Shown here: in pieces, positions 54,456-62,467 of the stretch
How positions within the stretch are numbered: the stretch's first letter is position 1
Layout: each line of letters begins with the position of its first letter
Assembly: GCA_001184205.1 (NCBI GenBank)
Contig: LBMP01000004.1
Coordinates: 385,755-449,754, forward strand
Origin: Desulfocarbo indianensis
Lineage (GTDB): Bacteria; Desulfobacterota; Desulfarculia; Desulfarculales; Desulfarculaceae
Direction of reading: 5' to 3'
DNA: 64,000 bases
Position numbers and translations under genes: made by a program
The notes under the pieces: model-generated
What the model was told of the DNA's origin: nothing
Seen by the model: the letters and a program-made list of their open reading frames with translations, nothing else
Databases searched by the model: none

Positions 54456-55652
54456 CTAATGATGAACTTTCATCATTTCTGAATAGAGGGGCGCAATCGA
54501 GGCCATGCCTTTGGTGTAGCGCTGGGTGGTGACGATGCTGGCGTGGCCCATGACGGCCTGGATCACGCGCTCTGACACGCCGTTGGCGGCCAACCAGGTG
54601 GCGGTGGTGTGGCGGGCGTCGTGCAAGTGGGCGTCCTGGATATCGGCCCGGCGGCAGGCCGCCTTGAACCAGCGGCTGATTACGCCGGCGGTCACCCTTC
54701 GCAGGCCCGGCGCCGGAGTCTTGGCCCATTTGCGCACCGCGGCTTCCGACACCCCGTAACGGCGGCCGATCTCAATGTTGCTGAGCCCCTCGGCCTGCAA
54801 AGCCTGGATTTCGGCCTGGTCCGGCCGCCGGCGGATCGGTGAAAACATGAAAACCGGGCCCACGTCCTTGATGCCGAAAACCGCCAAGGCTTCGGCCGCC
54901 TGGGGAAGAAGCGGCACCACGCGCTCTTTTTCGCCTTTGCCTTTGACCTGGCACCAGGGCTCAGGACCGTCCGCATGCACCTGGGGCCACTGGAGGCCCC
55001 AAAGCTCGGACAGGCGAAGCCCGGTCCAGAACGCGAACTGCCATAAGGCGCGGCGTTCGGGGTCCGGTTCGGCTTGCAGGAGCTTGTCCACTTCTTCCGG
55101 CAAAAGAGCGCGGGGCAAGAGCTCTGGGAGCTTCACCACCTTGCGGGGCTTGACCTTGGGCGGTCGTTCCAGGCAACGCCAATCGTCCTCGGCCGCTGTC
55201 TCCAGGGCGGCCAGGATATGACTCAGGTAGGAGCGCACCGTAAAGGGTGAGCGCCCCTGAGCCAACAGGGAGTTGGCCCACTCCTGAAGCCGTTTCTGGG
55301 TGATGGATCGTAAGAGGGTGCGCCGGCCCAGGCAGGCGATGAGGCTTTGCAGGGCTTTGGAATCCTGCTTGACCGTGTGGGGGCTGAGGCCGCCGCCCTT
55401 GCCCCGGCTAACTTGGGCCCGGCGGTGTTCCAGGTATTCATCCGCGAAGCGGTGCAGGGTTACGGTGGAGGGGTCCAAAAGGGCCAAGCGCTCTTTATAG
55501 CGGGCCTCTTCCATGGCGCTGGCCCGCTTTTGGGCTTCAAGCGGGTCTGCGGTCTCCAAGGAACGCACCACCAGCCGGCCGCGCACGCGCCAGCGCACGT
55601 AAAAGATGCCGTTGGCAGCGTCTCTGATATAAGGCTTGCCCATGGAGGTCAT
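54456..55652 (-). CDS. Tyrosine recombinase (integrase) with internal helix-turn-helix
   Basis: 398 residues. SAM-like core-binding domain at about 65-165, then the catalytic domain: Arg213 (TGLRLSE), Lys near 238-242 (KGKGEKER), His344 and Arg347 (HLHDARH), His370 (VMGHAS) and nucleophile Tyr379 (TQRYTKG). Between Lys and His344, residues about 276-316 contain LQAEGLSNIEIGRRYGVSEA, a resolvase/sigma-like helix-turn-helix not normal at this place. The N terminus resembles arm-type binding domains. It ends near the tRNA-Asn fragment, so it should catalyse integration there. Confidence 0.93.
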   Translation of the reverse strand: MTSMGKPYIRDAANGIFYVRWRVRGRLVVRSLETADPLEAQKRASAMEEARYKERLALLDPSTVTLHRFADEYLEHRRAQVSRGKGGGLSPHTVKQDSKALQSLIACLGRRTLLRSITQKRLQEWANSLLAQGRSPFTVRSYLSHILAALETAAEDDWRCLERPPKVKPRKVVKLPELLPRALLPEEVDKLLQAEPDPERRALWQFAFWTGLRLSELWGLQWPQVHADGPEPWCQVKGKGEKERVVPLLPQAAEALAVFGIKDVGPVFMFSPIRRRPDQAEIQALQAEGLSNIEIGRRYGVSEAAVRKWAKTPAPGLRRVTAGVISRWFKAACRRADIQDAHLHDARHTTATWLAANGVSERVIQAVMGHASIVTTQRYTKGMASIAPLYSEMMKVHH

Positions 55653-55936
55653 GGTACGGCAGCTATCTTTTTGCGGTCAAGGAACTCTTGGCGGGCCTTG
55701 CGGCCGGAGCGGCGGTCGTGCCATGCCCAAACCGAGGGCAGGTATATCCACCAGCGGCCCTTGGACTTGAGGCCGCCGCGCTTGTCGTCGGGGTCTTGAT
55801 AGCCCTCGATTTCGCCGGCCAAGGCCAGGGCCTTGAGGCGAGCCTCTCCCAGGTGGGTGAGTTCGGCGGCGAAACCCGCCGGCACCCATGGTGCGACCGG
55901 CAAGGTTACGCTGGGAGGCGGAAGGGCGGGGGGCAT
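55649..55936 (-). CDS. Possible excision factor / small DNA-binding protein
   Basis: 95 residues. The central part, HLGEARLKALALAGEIEG, followed by a basic wing (KRGGLKSKGRWW) and YLPSVWAWHDRR, resembles the winged-helix layout of excisionases and MerR-like proteins. The family is not certain. Its stop overlaps the integrase start by 4 bases, the usual arrangement for a recombination directionality factor. Confidence 0.5.
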   Translation of the reverse strand: MPPALPPPSVTLPVAPWVPAGFAAELTHLGEARLKALALAGEIEGYQDPDDKRGGLKSKGRWWIYLPSVWAWHDRRSGRKARQEFLDRKKIAAVP

Positions 55937-55938
55937 GG

Positions 55939-56520
55939 CTAGGAGGCCGCCTCCTTTAGCAGCTCGGCCTCAAGCATGTAAGGCAAGCATTGGGGGGGCC
56001 TCGGCCGAACCACGGCCGCCATGGCCTTGCTGTCCAGCCCGCCGCAAAAATCCGATAAACGTCGGCCGGCCACGTCGGGGTTTGCAAGGATGCTTTCAAA
56101 GGCGATCGCCAGGGGAGGCTTGCCGCCCAGCCGCGCTAGAAGATTCAGGCAAAGCGGCCGGTCCTTGCGTAGGGAGCGTTGCAGCTTTTTTCGATCGTTA
56201 CGAGTGAGCGGAGCCATGCCGCTTATTACTTGCAGGAATTTAGCTATGCTCCTGGCTTGCTCCCCTGGATGGCGGTCCACCCAAACAAAGCGATAGACCA
56301 GGCCCGGCTTCGGGGTGTTCAGGTGAGGGTCCAATATTTTTACAGCCTTGCCCGGCAGCTCTTCGAGGAATTCCCATGAAGCGGGGAGGTTCATAACCTC
56401 TGGGATTTCATAGGCCGGCGCTTCTCCCACGCAGGGCATGCCGCCGGCGGCCAGCATTTGCATGACCAGGCTGGAACCGCAACGTCCAAAGCCGCAAACA
56501 ACGGTGATGGGCCGATCCAT
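55939..56520 (-). CDS. Sulfotransferase-like P-loop protein
   Basis: 193 residues. The N-terminal VCGFGRCGSSLVMQML matches the 5'-phosphosulfate-binding loop of PAPS-dependent sulfotransferases, and the later VWVDRHPGEQARS fits the 3'-phosphate-binding strand (R-x-P). It is shorter than most sulfotransferases (250-300), so the acceptor-binding part is reduced. Cargo in the element; acceptor unknown. It lies 2 bases upstream of the excision-factor candidate. Confidence 0.7.
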   Translation of the reverse strand: MDRPITVVCGFGRCGSSLVMQMLAAGGMPCVGEAPAYEIPEVMNLPASWEFLEELPGKAVKILDPHLNTPKPGLVYRFVWVDRHPGEQARSIAKFLQVISGMAPLTRNDRKKLQRSLRKDRPLCLNLLARLGGKPPLAIAFESILANPDVAGRRLSDFCGGLDSKAMAAVVRPRPPQCLPYMLEAELLKEAAS

Positions 56521-56570
56521 ATTTCTTTTCGCCCTTGACTAGTGATATCGCATTTGATATCAAGTTATTC

Positions 56571-56816
56571 ATGAGCAAGGCGGACAAAATTCTGGGCCAA
56601 ATGCGGCGCAATCCGCTGGACTGGCGCATCGAGGATATTATCCGGGTTGCCGAAAGCAAGGGCATCCTGGTCCGCAAGCCGGGCGGCGGGTCCAGCCATG
56701 TGACCTTCGGCCACCCGTCCAGCGACTTGATAGTCACCGTCCCGGCCAAGCGCCCGATCAAGTCGGTGTACATCAAGAATTTTCTGGGCCTGGTGGACGC
56801 GGTGGAGGGCAAGTAG
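56571..56816 (+). CDS. hicA: HicA-type toxin
   Basis: 81 residues, slightly longer than usual HicA. HicA is an mRNA interferase with a double-stranded RNA-binding fold. The catalytic His region is GGGSSHVTFGHP, and the C-terminal VTVPAKRPIKSVYIKNFL corresponds to the family's last helix. ATG at 56571 is preferred to a start 12 codons earlier because it gives a normal N terminus. Paired with the downstream hicB. Confidence 0.8.
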   Translation: MSKADKILGQMRRNPLDWRIEDIIRVAESKGILVRKPGGGSSHVTFGHPSSDLIVTVPAKRPIKSVYIKNFLGLVDAVEGK

Positions 56817-56866
56817 CCTTCCGCTCCCCGGCCGGGCTTGCGCGCCTTGCCTGAAAGGTGGAAGAT

Positions 56867-57343
56867 ATGAGCATGGAAAACCTTTATAAATATCCCTGCG
56901 AGATAGTCCCGCTGGCGGAAGAGGACGGCGGCGGCTATCTGGCCCGCTTCCCGGATTTGCCTGGAGTCGCGTCCGACGGGGAAACCCCCGAGGAGGCCCT
57001 GGCCAACGGTTTGGACGCCCTCAAGGGAGCCTTGGAGGCCATGGCCGAATGGAACAAGCCCATTCCCGAGCCCGGCCACGCCAGCGGCCGAATGGCCCTC
57101 CGTCTGCCTAAAAGCCTGCATGCCAAGCTCAAGCTCCGCGCCGCGGCCGATGAGGTCAGCGAAAACATGACCGCCGTGGCTCTCATAGCCGAAGGCTTGG
57201 GCTTGCGCGAGGGAACCTCCGGCCAGGAGATAATAAAAAAGAGCACAGGCAAGTGGTCCGGTCCCCTTAGCCGCAACAAGGCGGGCAGGTTTGTCGCCGC
57301 GGAAAAGAAGCCCGTCCAGCGCCGCAAGCGCAAAACCGGCTAG
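56867..57343 (+). CDS. hicB: HicB-type antitoxin
   Basis: About 158 residues. The N-terminal HicB fold is clear (YPCEIVPLAEEDGGGYLARFPDLPGVASDGETPEEALANG), followed by a ribbon-helix-helix-like region (MALRLPKSLHAKLKLRAAADEVS) for DNA binding and autoregulation. An extra 50-residue basic tail ends in KKPVQRRKRKTG, longer than usual. It follows hicA by 50 bases on the same strand, opposite to most element genes. Confidence 0.85.
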   Translation: MSMENLYKYPCEIVPLAEEDGGGYLARFPDLPGVASDGETPEEALANGLDALKGALEAMAEWNKPIPEPGHASGRMALRLPKSLHAKLKLRAAADEVSENMTAVALIAEGLGLREGTSGQEIIKKSTGKWSGPLSRNKAGRFVAAEKKPVQRRKRKTG

Positions 57344-57416
57344 CGCCTCGTTCCCGCCTATCCTCATAGGCCGGCCCTTCCCGCAGTATGGAATCATGAC
57401 GCCCTCACTTAGCGGC

Positions 57417-57635
57417 TCATGCTACCGCCTCCTCAGTCCCTGGGTCAGATGTCGAACGCCGCGTATTGCTCTGCATCCATTTGTCCAGGTCCGAACGGCG
57501 GTAAAGGCAACGCTTGCCCGCCTTTATGTAAATGGGGCCGCCGCCACGCACCCGAAATCCTTCCAAGGTGCGCGGACTCAGCTTGATGTGTTCAGCGGCT
57601 TCCTTTGTGGTTAGGTAAATCTCTTGCATGTTCAT
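57417..57635 (-). CDS. AlpA/excisionase-like DNA-binding protein
   Basis: About 72 residues. LTTKEAAEHIKLSPRTLEGFRVRGGGPIYIK followed by YRRSDLDKWM is the helix-turn-helix-plus-wing pattern of AlpA-like regulators and excisionases. ATG at 57635 or 57647. It may regulate integrase expression or excision. Confidence 0.8.
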   Translation of the reverse strand: MNMQEIYLTTKEAAEHIKLSPRTLEGFRVRGGGPIYIKAGKRCLYRRSDLDKWMQSNTRRSTSDPGTEEAVA

Positions 57636-57653
57636 AAGTAGCTCCAATGTGTA

Positions 57654-58196
57654 TTAGGTTTTAATGGTGAAAGAAAAAGGCCTGCGTTTGATGATTAGAG
57701 GCCCGCTTTTAATGAGACCCTTGAAAACGAGCCGCCAGATATCCAGCCAACCAAGCTCGGCCACGTCGTTTCTAATTTCATGTCTGGACAACGATAAATA
57801 GTAGCGCCGAATTTTCTTTGTCCCGAAGTCCGTAATCTCTTGCTCGCCAGTAGCAATGGCTTCAGGTACGGGCGGAGCGGCCCAGCGGATCAGGCGGTGG
57901 ATTTTTTGCGATTGTCCATTGCTTGCTTTTTTGCGCGCCTTTGGACCAAGGCGCGGGCTGGGCTGCCATGCTGCGCAGTCGATAATTTTTCTGGAAATAT
58001 AATCGTACATAAAGAATGGGGGAGTTTTGTCCCACTCGACACGACCTAAAAACAACAAAGGAGAGTATCTATAGTAAACGGCAGGCATGCGGCGGGGGAC
58101 AGGATAGGCGCATTCACCAAGTTTGTGTGCTGAGTCGGGCTTTCCAGTCCATCCAAACCCGCGACCAAAACGACAAGTCCGGCAGTCTTTTTTCAT
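57654..58196 (-). CDS. Cysteine-containing protein of unknown function
   Basis: 180 residues, no family recognised. The N terminus KDCRTCRFGRGF carries a CxxC pair, with a third Cys in LGECAYP and a fourth in IIDCAAW, suggesting a small zinc or Fe-S site. Low GC relative to neighbours. The start overlaps the radical SAM stop by 4 bases, so the two are translationally coupled. Confidence 0.55.
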   Translation of the reverse strand: MKKDCRTCRFGRGFGWTGKPDSAHKLGECAYPVPRRMPAVYYRYSPLLFLGRVEWDKTPPFFMYDYISRKIIDCAAWQPSPRLGPKARKKASNGQSQKIHRLIRWAAPPVPEAIATGEQEITDFGTKKIRRYYLSLSRHEIRNDVAELGWLDIWRLVFKGLIKSGPLIIKRRPFSFTIKT

Positions 58197-58993
58197 CTAA
58201 CGCGCTCCAGGTCTTGCTTGATGTAGTAGTGGCGGCAGCCCAGGAAAGGGCCGGCCTGCATTTGGCTTTTATCCACCCTGGCGAAGCCCAGGGATTCCAA
58301 GAGGGCCGCGACCTGCCGGCGGAAGCTGGGCCAATGGATGGGCTTGGGCGGGGCCATGTGATTGAGCTTGCCCACGGCGATGAGGTTGCAATAGGCGGCG
58401 GCCTCCCGGATGGCGTTGACGGTCCATTGGGGGGTGATCACCGGCTCGAAGCTGGCCCAGGTGGCCACCTTGAACCCCATGGCGGCCCTGAGGTTGTCCA
58501 CCCGCGCCAGGCCGCCGGCGTCCGCGCCGGGCTCCCAGGATGAGCGCGCCTGCTCGGATAGGCTGGTGAGGGAAACCCCGAAGGAACCGCCGGCGGTAAG
58601 CAGCAAGCCCAGGTCCCGGCGGGCGGCCGGGCCGGCCTTGGTGAGAATCTTGGGCCTGAGGCCGTGGGCGCGCAAAATCCGCAAGGCGGTGCGGGTGAGG
58701 CGGTGATCCTGCTCCAGGGGCTGGTAAGGATCGCAGGTGAAGCAAAGCAGCACCGGGCCGCGCTCGCCTTTTTGGGCAAGCTTGCAGGCGTCGCGCTCCA
58801 GGGCCTCCAGCACGCCCTCGCGCGGCTGGGGCCGGCCGTGAAAGGCGGCGCGTTTCTCCGGGGTGTTTTGCCAGGTGGCGGCGGGCGCGTAGCAATACAC
58901 GCAGCCGTGGGAGCAGCCCTTGTACAAGTTGCAGGCCCAAGGCGCGTATTCCTCGGCCGGGGAGCCCGGCTTGGGGCGGTAGATGGCCTGCAT
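58193..58993 (-). CDS. Radical SAM protein of the spore-photoproduct-lyase-like type
   Basis: 266 residues. The [4Fe-4S]-SAM motif is YKGCSHGCVYCYAP (C-x3-C-x2-C). LLCFTCDPYQPLE and LTKAGPAARRD match the SplB-like radical SAM group often found in phage and mobile elements, sometimes acting on nucleic acids or as unknown modification enzymes. No partner domain. It lies between cysteine-rich small genes, with start and stop codons almost touching. Confidence 0.82.
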   Translation of the reverse strand: MQAIYRPKPGSPAEEYAPWACNLYKGCSHGCVYCYAPAATWQNTPEKRAAFHGRPQPREGVLEALERDACKLAQKGERGPVLLCFTCDPYQPLEQDHRLTRTALRILRAHGLRPKILTKAGPAARRDLGLLLTAGGSFGVSLTSLSEQARSSWEPGADAGGLARVDNLRAAMGFKVATWASFEPVITPQWTVNAIREAAAYCNLIAVGKLNHMAPPKPIHWPSFRRQVAALLESLGFARVDKSQMQAGPFLGCRHYYIKQDLERVR

Positions 58994-59191
58994 CTAGCAA
59001 GCCTCCTTTTTGGCCTTGAAGCTTAGGCAGCGCAGGCGCTCGGTTTTGGAATCGAGATTAAGGCAGGGCTTCATGTCCACGTGCAGCAGGGTGCAGCGGC
59101 CCAGGACCTGCTTGCCCGCGTCGGGCCGGTGGAACTCGCACTGAGGCTTGCAGCAATCGAAGCGCTGGTATTGGATGCGGACAAAGGGCAT
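58994..59191 (-). CDS. Small cysteine-rich protein
   Basis: 65 residues with six cysteines: DCCKPQC, GRC, KPC and LRC, ending in KKEAC. Spacing suggests a zinc or Fe-S fold. The ATG at 59191 precedes the family-like start MPFVRIQYQRFD. The stop lies directly before the radical SAM start. No family recognised. Confidence 0.55.
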   Translation of the reverse strand: MPFVRIQYQRFDCCKPQCEFHRPDAGKQVLGRCTLLHVDMKPCLNLDSKTERLRCLSFKAKKEAC

Positions 59192-59207
59192 GGGCTTTTC
59201 TCCGGTT

Positions 59208-59630
59208 TTAAGCGCGGGGGGCGCTTTGTGTTCCAGGCTCGGGGCCAGGCTCAAGCGCCGGCCCCGGCCCCTTCCCTGGCTTCCAGCCGGTTTTTTTATG
59301 GTACTCAGCTAAGGTGTGTTCCAGGTCCCACGGCTCAACGCAGTAACCCAGAGCGTCCAGATTTAGCCAAATCTCGCCGCATTTTTCGCAGAGATAGCAG
59401 GGTGAAAACGGAATCTCGTCGCCTTTGATCTTGTATTCTATGTAGTTGTAAGGGGCTCGGATTCTGGGAAACTCAATACAAGGGGCTCCGATGTTGATTA
59501 GCTCATTGCAGTTTTCACAGCGCCGCCTGCGCTTTTGGTCAAAAGGGGCAAAATCTTTATTCTCCGGTGGATACCAGGCCCAAGAGCCATAATCACCGTC
59601 CCAATCGCCACAACTACAAGATAAAGACAT
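59208..59630 (-). CDS. Cysteine-rich putative zinc-binding protein
   Basis: 140 residues. Three pairs of cysteines (CSC near the N terminus, RRCENC at about 38-41, CYLCEKCGE at about 78-83) suggest one or two zinc ribbons. The C-terminal 30 residues are a Gly/Pro tail (GKGPGPALEPGPEPG). Aromatic-rich N terminus (WDGDYGSWAWYPP). No family recognised. Confidence 0.55.
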   Translation of the reverse strand: MSLSCSCGDWDGDYGSWAWYPPENKDFAPFDQKRRRRCENCNELINIGAPCIEFPRIRAPYNYIEYKIKGDEIPFSPCYLCEKCGEIWLNLDALGYCVEPWDLEHTLAEYHKKTGWKPGKGPGPALEPGPEPGTQSAPRA

Positions 59631-59655
59631 GGCCGGTTTTCCTTTCCTGTAGCCC

Positions 59656-59943
59656 CTAGCGCCTGCCGCCGGGGCGGCGGCGGTAGTAGAGGGCCAGGGC
59701 CAGCACCAGGGCCACCGCCGCGAAGCTCACCGCATAATTGGCCAGCACCAAGGGGGAGCCGCCGGTCAAAGGCACCACGGCGCCGGCGCAAAGGATCATG
59801 GCCAGGCACAGGGCCTGGGTGAGCAGGCTTATGTCTCGGCTGGACTTGCGGGCCACCAGGCGCTTGATTTGGGGCAGCTGCACCACCACGGCCAGGCCGA
59901 AGCCGATCCAGGCCAGGGCGGCGGAAATAGTTTCATGGCTCAT
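59656..59943 (-). CDS. PQ-loop / SemiSWEET-like membrane protein
   Basis: 95 residues with three hydrophobic helices. The first contains GFGLAVVVQLPQIKRLVARKSSRDIS, the PQ-loop signature of SemiSWEET sugar transporters and relatives. These work as dimers; the substrate is unknown. ATG at 59943 overlaps the stop of the upstream gene by 4 bases; a longer frame is rejected because it adds unrelated residues. Confidence 0.7.
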   Translation of the reverse strand: MSHETISAALAWIGFGLAVVVQLPQIKRLVARKSSRDISLLTQALCLAMILCAGAVVPLTGGSPLVLANYAVSFAAVALVLALALYYRRRPGGRR

Positions 59944-60164
59944 GGCAGGGGGTCTTTCATTGAAACCCGGCCAACATACAAGCCCTCCATATAGGCTTGC
60001 TTTATGTGGCGCAGAATAAGGTCGTAAGCTCTTTTTTGCTGATCGGCCGTTTTGCAATTGACAGGAACGCTTCGGATTTTTTGGGCAATGCCGGTCTTCT
60101 CAATCCAAGCATCCGCCATTCCTTCCAGCAGTTCCATCGCCTTAAGCGTTGTTTGATCGGGCAT
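59940..60164 (-). CDS. Small unknown protein
   Basis: 74 residues, helical, no family recognised (TLKAMELLEGMADAWIEKTG). GGGGG lies 8 bases before the ATG at 60164. An alternative ATG at 60365, with GGGGGA upstream, would give 141 residues with a Pro/Arg-rich N terminus; I cannot decide fully but favour the shorter form. Confidence 0.45.
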   Translation of the reverse strand: MPDQTTLKAMELLEGMADAWIEKTGIAQKIRSVPVNCKTADQQKRAYDLILRHIKQAYMEGLYVGRVSMKDPLP

Positions 60165-60368
60165 GTTATAAGCCCCCTTTTTCTTCACCGAGACACCAAT
60201 TAAAGGGCCCGGCCGCTCCGTTGCGCCCGGCCGGGGAAGAGGTCGATCGGTACAGGAGGAACCTAAGTCGGTCAGACGAGAACCCTGGGCCTCGGACGGC
60301 ACGGAGCTTTTAAGGGCACGCCGGGCCGCAATCATGACGGCCGGCCTCAGGGGTAGCGAAGCCATGGT

Positions 60369-60821
60369 TCAATCCCCCGCGAACATGACCGCCTGGGCGG
60401 GCCGGGCGGGGGGAGGGGTTTGAGTTCGGCCGGGCTCCATGGGGATGGGCTGGGCCCCGGCCAGCACCCACAGATAGCTATATGGCGGCCGGTCCTGGCC
60501 CAGGTTGAAGTGGGCGTCGTAGCCGAAGGGGCAGCGCGGCGAATCCAAGCGCCAGCAATCCACCACCTCGGCCCAGCCCACCAGGCCCCTGGCCAGGCAG
60601 AGGCGGATATAGGCGGTGCCGTTGAAGAGATTCACCCCGGCCCGGTGGGCGGCGTTTATGAGGCAGCGCTGGGAAGGGGTGAAGCGCTGGGAGGCCTCCT
60701 GGATGACGGCCACCTGGCCCCGGTAGGGAGTGGGCCGGGGCTGCAGGGCCGCCCGCACCAGGCCGATGACCACGGCCGCGCCCCAGGGGGCGGGCAGGAT
60801 GAGGGAGGGCAGCTCAGGCAC
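60369..60821 (-). CDS. Unknown element-encoded protein
   Basis: 150 residues, no family recognised. Contains a short hydrophobic strand (PWGAAVVIGLVRAAL) and the segment FTPSQRCLINAAHRAGVNLF. The GTG at 60821 overlaps the end of the FliS-like gene and has AAGAGGCGG upstream. It is part of the minus-strand operon. Confidence 0.5.
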   Translation of the reverse strand: MPELPSLILPAPWGAAVVIGLVRAALQPRPTPYRGQVAVIQEASQRFTPSQRCLINAAHRAGVNLFNGTAYIRLCLARGLVGWAEVVDCWRLDSPRCPFGYDAHFNLGQDRPPYSYLWVLAGAQPIPMEPGRTQTPPPARPAQAVMFAGD

Positions 60822-61152
60822 GGCCGCCCGCCTCTTGCCAGGCCTGGTGCAGTTCCTCGGCCAGGTCACGGCAATACTGCAGGCCGTCGGCGGCGTCGCG
60901 GCCGGCCAGGGCCCGATCTATGAGCGCCAGCATGCAGAGGTAGACGTGATGAAAGGCCAAGGCCGGCATGCCGCGGTGATAATCCAGGCCGTTATCCAGG
61001 ACGCTGAGCGCGGCCTTGGCCGAAATCGCGTAGTAGCGAAAATCTTCCCGCTGATCCTGGGCCAGGGCCAGGCAGGCGCGGTCCAGAAAGCGGCGCAAGG
61101 AATCGTAGGGGCCGGCGGCCGCCTGGGGGGAATCAAGCATCACTTGCGGCAT
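60814..61152 (-). CDS. FliS-like helical protein
   Basis: 112 residues, all-helical. The order AISAKAALSVLDNGLDYHRG, then a hydrophobic helix HVYLCMLALIDRALAG, then YCRDLAEELHQAWQEAG is reminiscent of FliS, the flagellin export chaperone, whose pattern is K-A-I-(x)-I-(x2)-L-(x)-x-LD followed by LYxYM and a terminal W. The match is by eye only. Strong AGGAGG lies close before ATG 61152. A flagellin chaperone-like gene in a mobile element is unexpected. Confidence 0.5.
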   Translation of the reverse strand: MPQVMLDSPQAAAGPYDSLRRFLDRACLALAQDQREDFRYYAISAKAALSVLDNGLDYHRGMPALAFHHVYLCMLALIDRALAGRDAADGLQYCRDLAEELHQAWQEAGGRA

Positions 61153-61298
61153 GGGGCCTCCTTCAGGCGGGCCAGGATGCGGCCGATGGCGGCTCCCGGC
61201 ATGGCCCGGCGCAGCTCGGCCAGGTAGGCCAGGCTGCCGCCCAGGCCCCTGGGTTGGGGGACCGGGCGCGGGCGCAATGGCAGGACCTGGGCCGGCAT
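61140..61298 (-). CDS. 52-residue unknown protein
   Basis: A short basic, Pro/Arg-rich protein ending in GAAIGRILARLKEAPCRK. It starts two bases after the CII-like gene ends and overlaps the FliS-like start, consistent with a coupled phage operon. Function unknown. Confidence 0.45.
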   Translation of the reverse strand: MPAQVLPLRPRPVPQPRGLGGSLAYLAELRRAMPGAAIGRILARLKEAPCRK

Positions 61299-61300
61299 TG

Positions 61301-61798
61301 TTAGGCCCCGGCCAGGTGCAGGACGCGGGCGGCCTGCATGACTGATGCGACTTGGGAGGCCAGGTCGAAGCCGGCGGCCTCTATGAGCATCAGCTCGGAG
61401 CGGCTTACATAGGAGCCGCGCTGTCCCCGGGGATCCACGGCCAGCACCGCGCGCTCGCCCAAATCGCCGTGGGCGCGGGCCAGGCGGCTTAGGCCCAGGA
61501 TCACGTCCGGCGGGGAGGGGGCCTGGGGCAGGGGATAGATGCCGCAGCCGGTCTCGCCGGCCAGGGCGGCCAGGGGCTCCAGGGCGCGCCGGGGGCCCAG
61601 GCGCTCGACGCCCAGGCGCAAGGCGGGCCCCAAATCGCGGGCCCTGAAGAAGGCGCCGCAATCCCAGGGATTGGCCATGCGGGAAAGGTAGCCGGGCTTG
61701 AGGCCCAGGAGCTTGCCCAGGTCCGGGGCTCCCAGGGCATCCACCAAACGATGCAGAGACCATTCGAACCGGCTGGGCAGGGATGCTTGGTTTAGCAT
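61301..61798 (-). CDS. CII-like phage regulatory protein
   Basis: 165 residues. The first 100 resemble the CII/CP76 family of P2-like and related phages: LVDALGAPDLGKLLGLKPGYLSRMANPWDCGAFFRARDL has the 'lysogenic regulator' pattern with conserved NP before a helix. The rest (SRSELMLIEAAGFDLAS) is unassigned. GGAGGCGAGC precedes ATG 61798. It probably regulates lysogeny with the CI-like protein. Confidence 0.55.
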   Translation of the reverse strand: MLNQASLPSRFEWSLHRLVDALGAPDLGKLLGLKPGYLSRMANPWDCGAFFRARDLGPALRLGVERLGPRRALEPLAALAGETGCGIYPLPQAPSPPDVILGLSRLARAHGDLGERAVLAVDPRGQRGSYVSRSELMLIEAAGFDLASQVASVMQAARVLHLAGA

Positions 61799-61812
61799 GC
61801 TCGCCTCCAATG

Positions 61813-61956
61813 CTAATTGACCCGATGGCGGCGGCGGGTTAGCTTGGCCGCGTCAGGGCCGTGGACGATCTCCCGCAAGGCATGGGCTATGACCGCCAGG
61901 CACAAGGCCGTGAGCGGCGGGCCCAAGAGGATTTGCAGGAGAGTTTGGATTGCCAT
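61813..61956 (-). CDS. 47-residue single-helix membrane protein
   Basis: A small gene with GGAG 7 bases before the ATG at 61956. Residues 2-26 form a hydrophobic helix (IQTLLQILLGPPLTALCLAV) followed by a basic tail ending in KLTRRRHRVN. It lies 14 bases upstream of the CII-like gene. Function unknown; a small phage membrane protein is possible. Confidence 0.55.
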   Translation of the reverse strand: MAIQTLLQILLGPPLTALCLAVIAHALREIVHGPDAAKLTRRRHRVN

Positions 61957-62014
61957 TTCAATCTCCGGGCGGAGCTAGCGGTTCAGACGCCCTCTGGCCG
62001 CGGCGCGCGCGCCT

Positions 62015-62428
62015 CTAGTCTGTTAAGGGCCCTTGGGCCCCTTCCCGGCGAACGGGGGGCCGGCCGCCGGGAAGAGGCCTTTGGGACCTGGGGGGCAATG
62101 AACAGGGGTTGTGATGCACCCCTGGGAAATCACTGGACATAACGCGCTCGCCTGTCCTATTCTCATAGGCGGCGTGAAAGTGTGACGGGACGTGGGCGAA
62201 CAGCCACGATTCCGCCATGCCCGTTTTCTGGGACAAGGACTCCCTGATGCGCGCGTGCAACTCGGTGGTGTTGATGCCTTGGCGGACCACGCGGCTGACC
62301 ACGGCGCGGTTGCAGTTGCAGGCTTCGGCGATTCTTTCCTGGCATGAGCCAACGGCGCGCAAGGCGACGTATATCCGGCGGGGGCCGGGAGGCTCGGTCA
62401 GGAGGCGTTGGCGCGTGGTGTCATCCAT
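62015..62428 (-). CDS. Putative helix-turn-helix phage protein
   Basis: 137 residues. Residues about 18-55 look like a helix-turn-helix (ERIAEACNCNRAVVSRVVRQG), and the C-terminal 40 residues are Pro/Arg-rich and probably disordered. It follows the 101-residue gene on the minus strand and is a candidate Cro-like or activator protein opposed to the CI-like repressor. Confidence 0.55.
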   Translation of the reverse strand: MDDTTRQRLLTEPPGPRRIYVALRAVGSCQERIAEACNCNRAVVSRVVRQGINTTELHARIRESLSQKTGMAESWLFAHVPSHFHAAYENRTGERVMSSDFPGVHHNPCSLPPRSQRPLPGGRPPVRREGAQGPLTD

Positions 62429-62467
62429 GGCTCTTTCCTGGAGGTACGGTTAGTTGACGCGGTCCGG

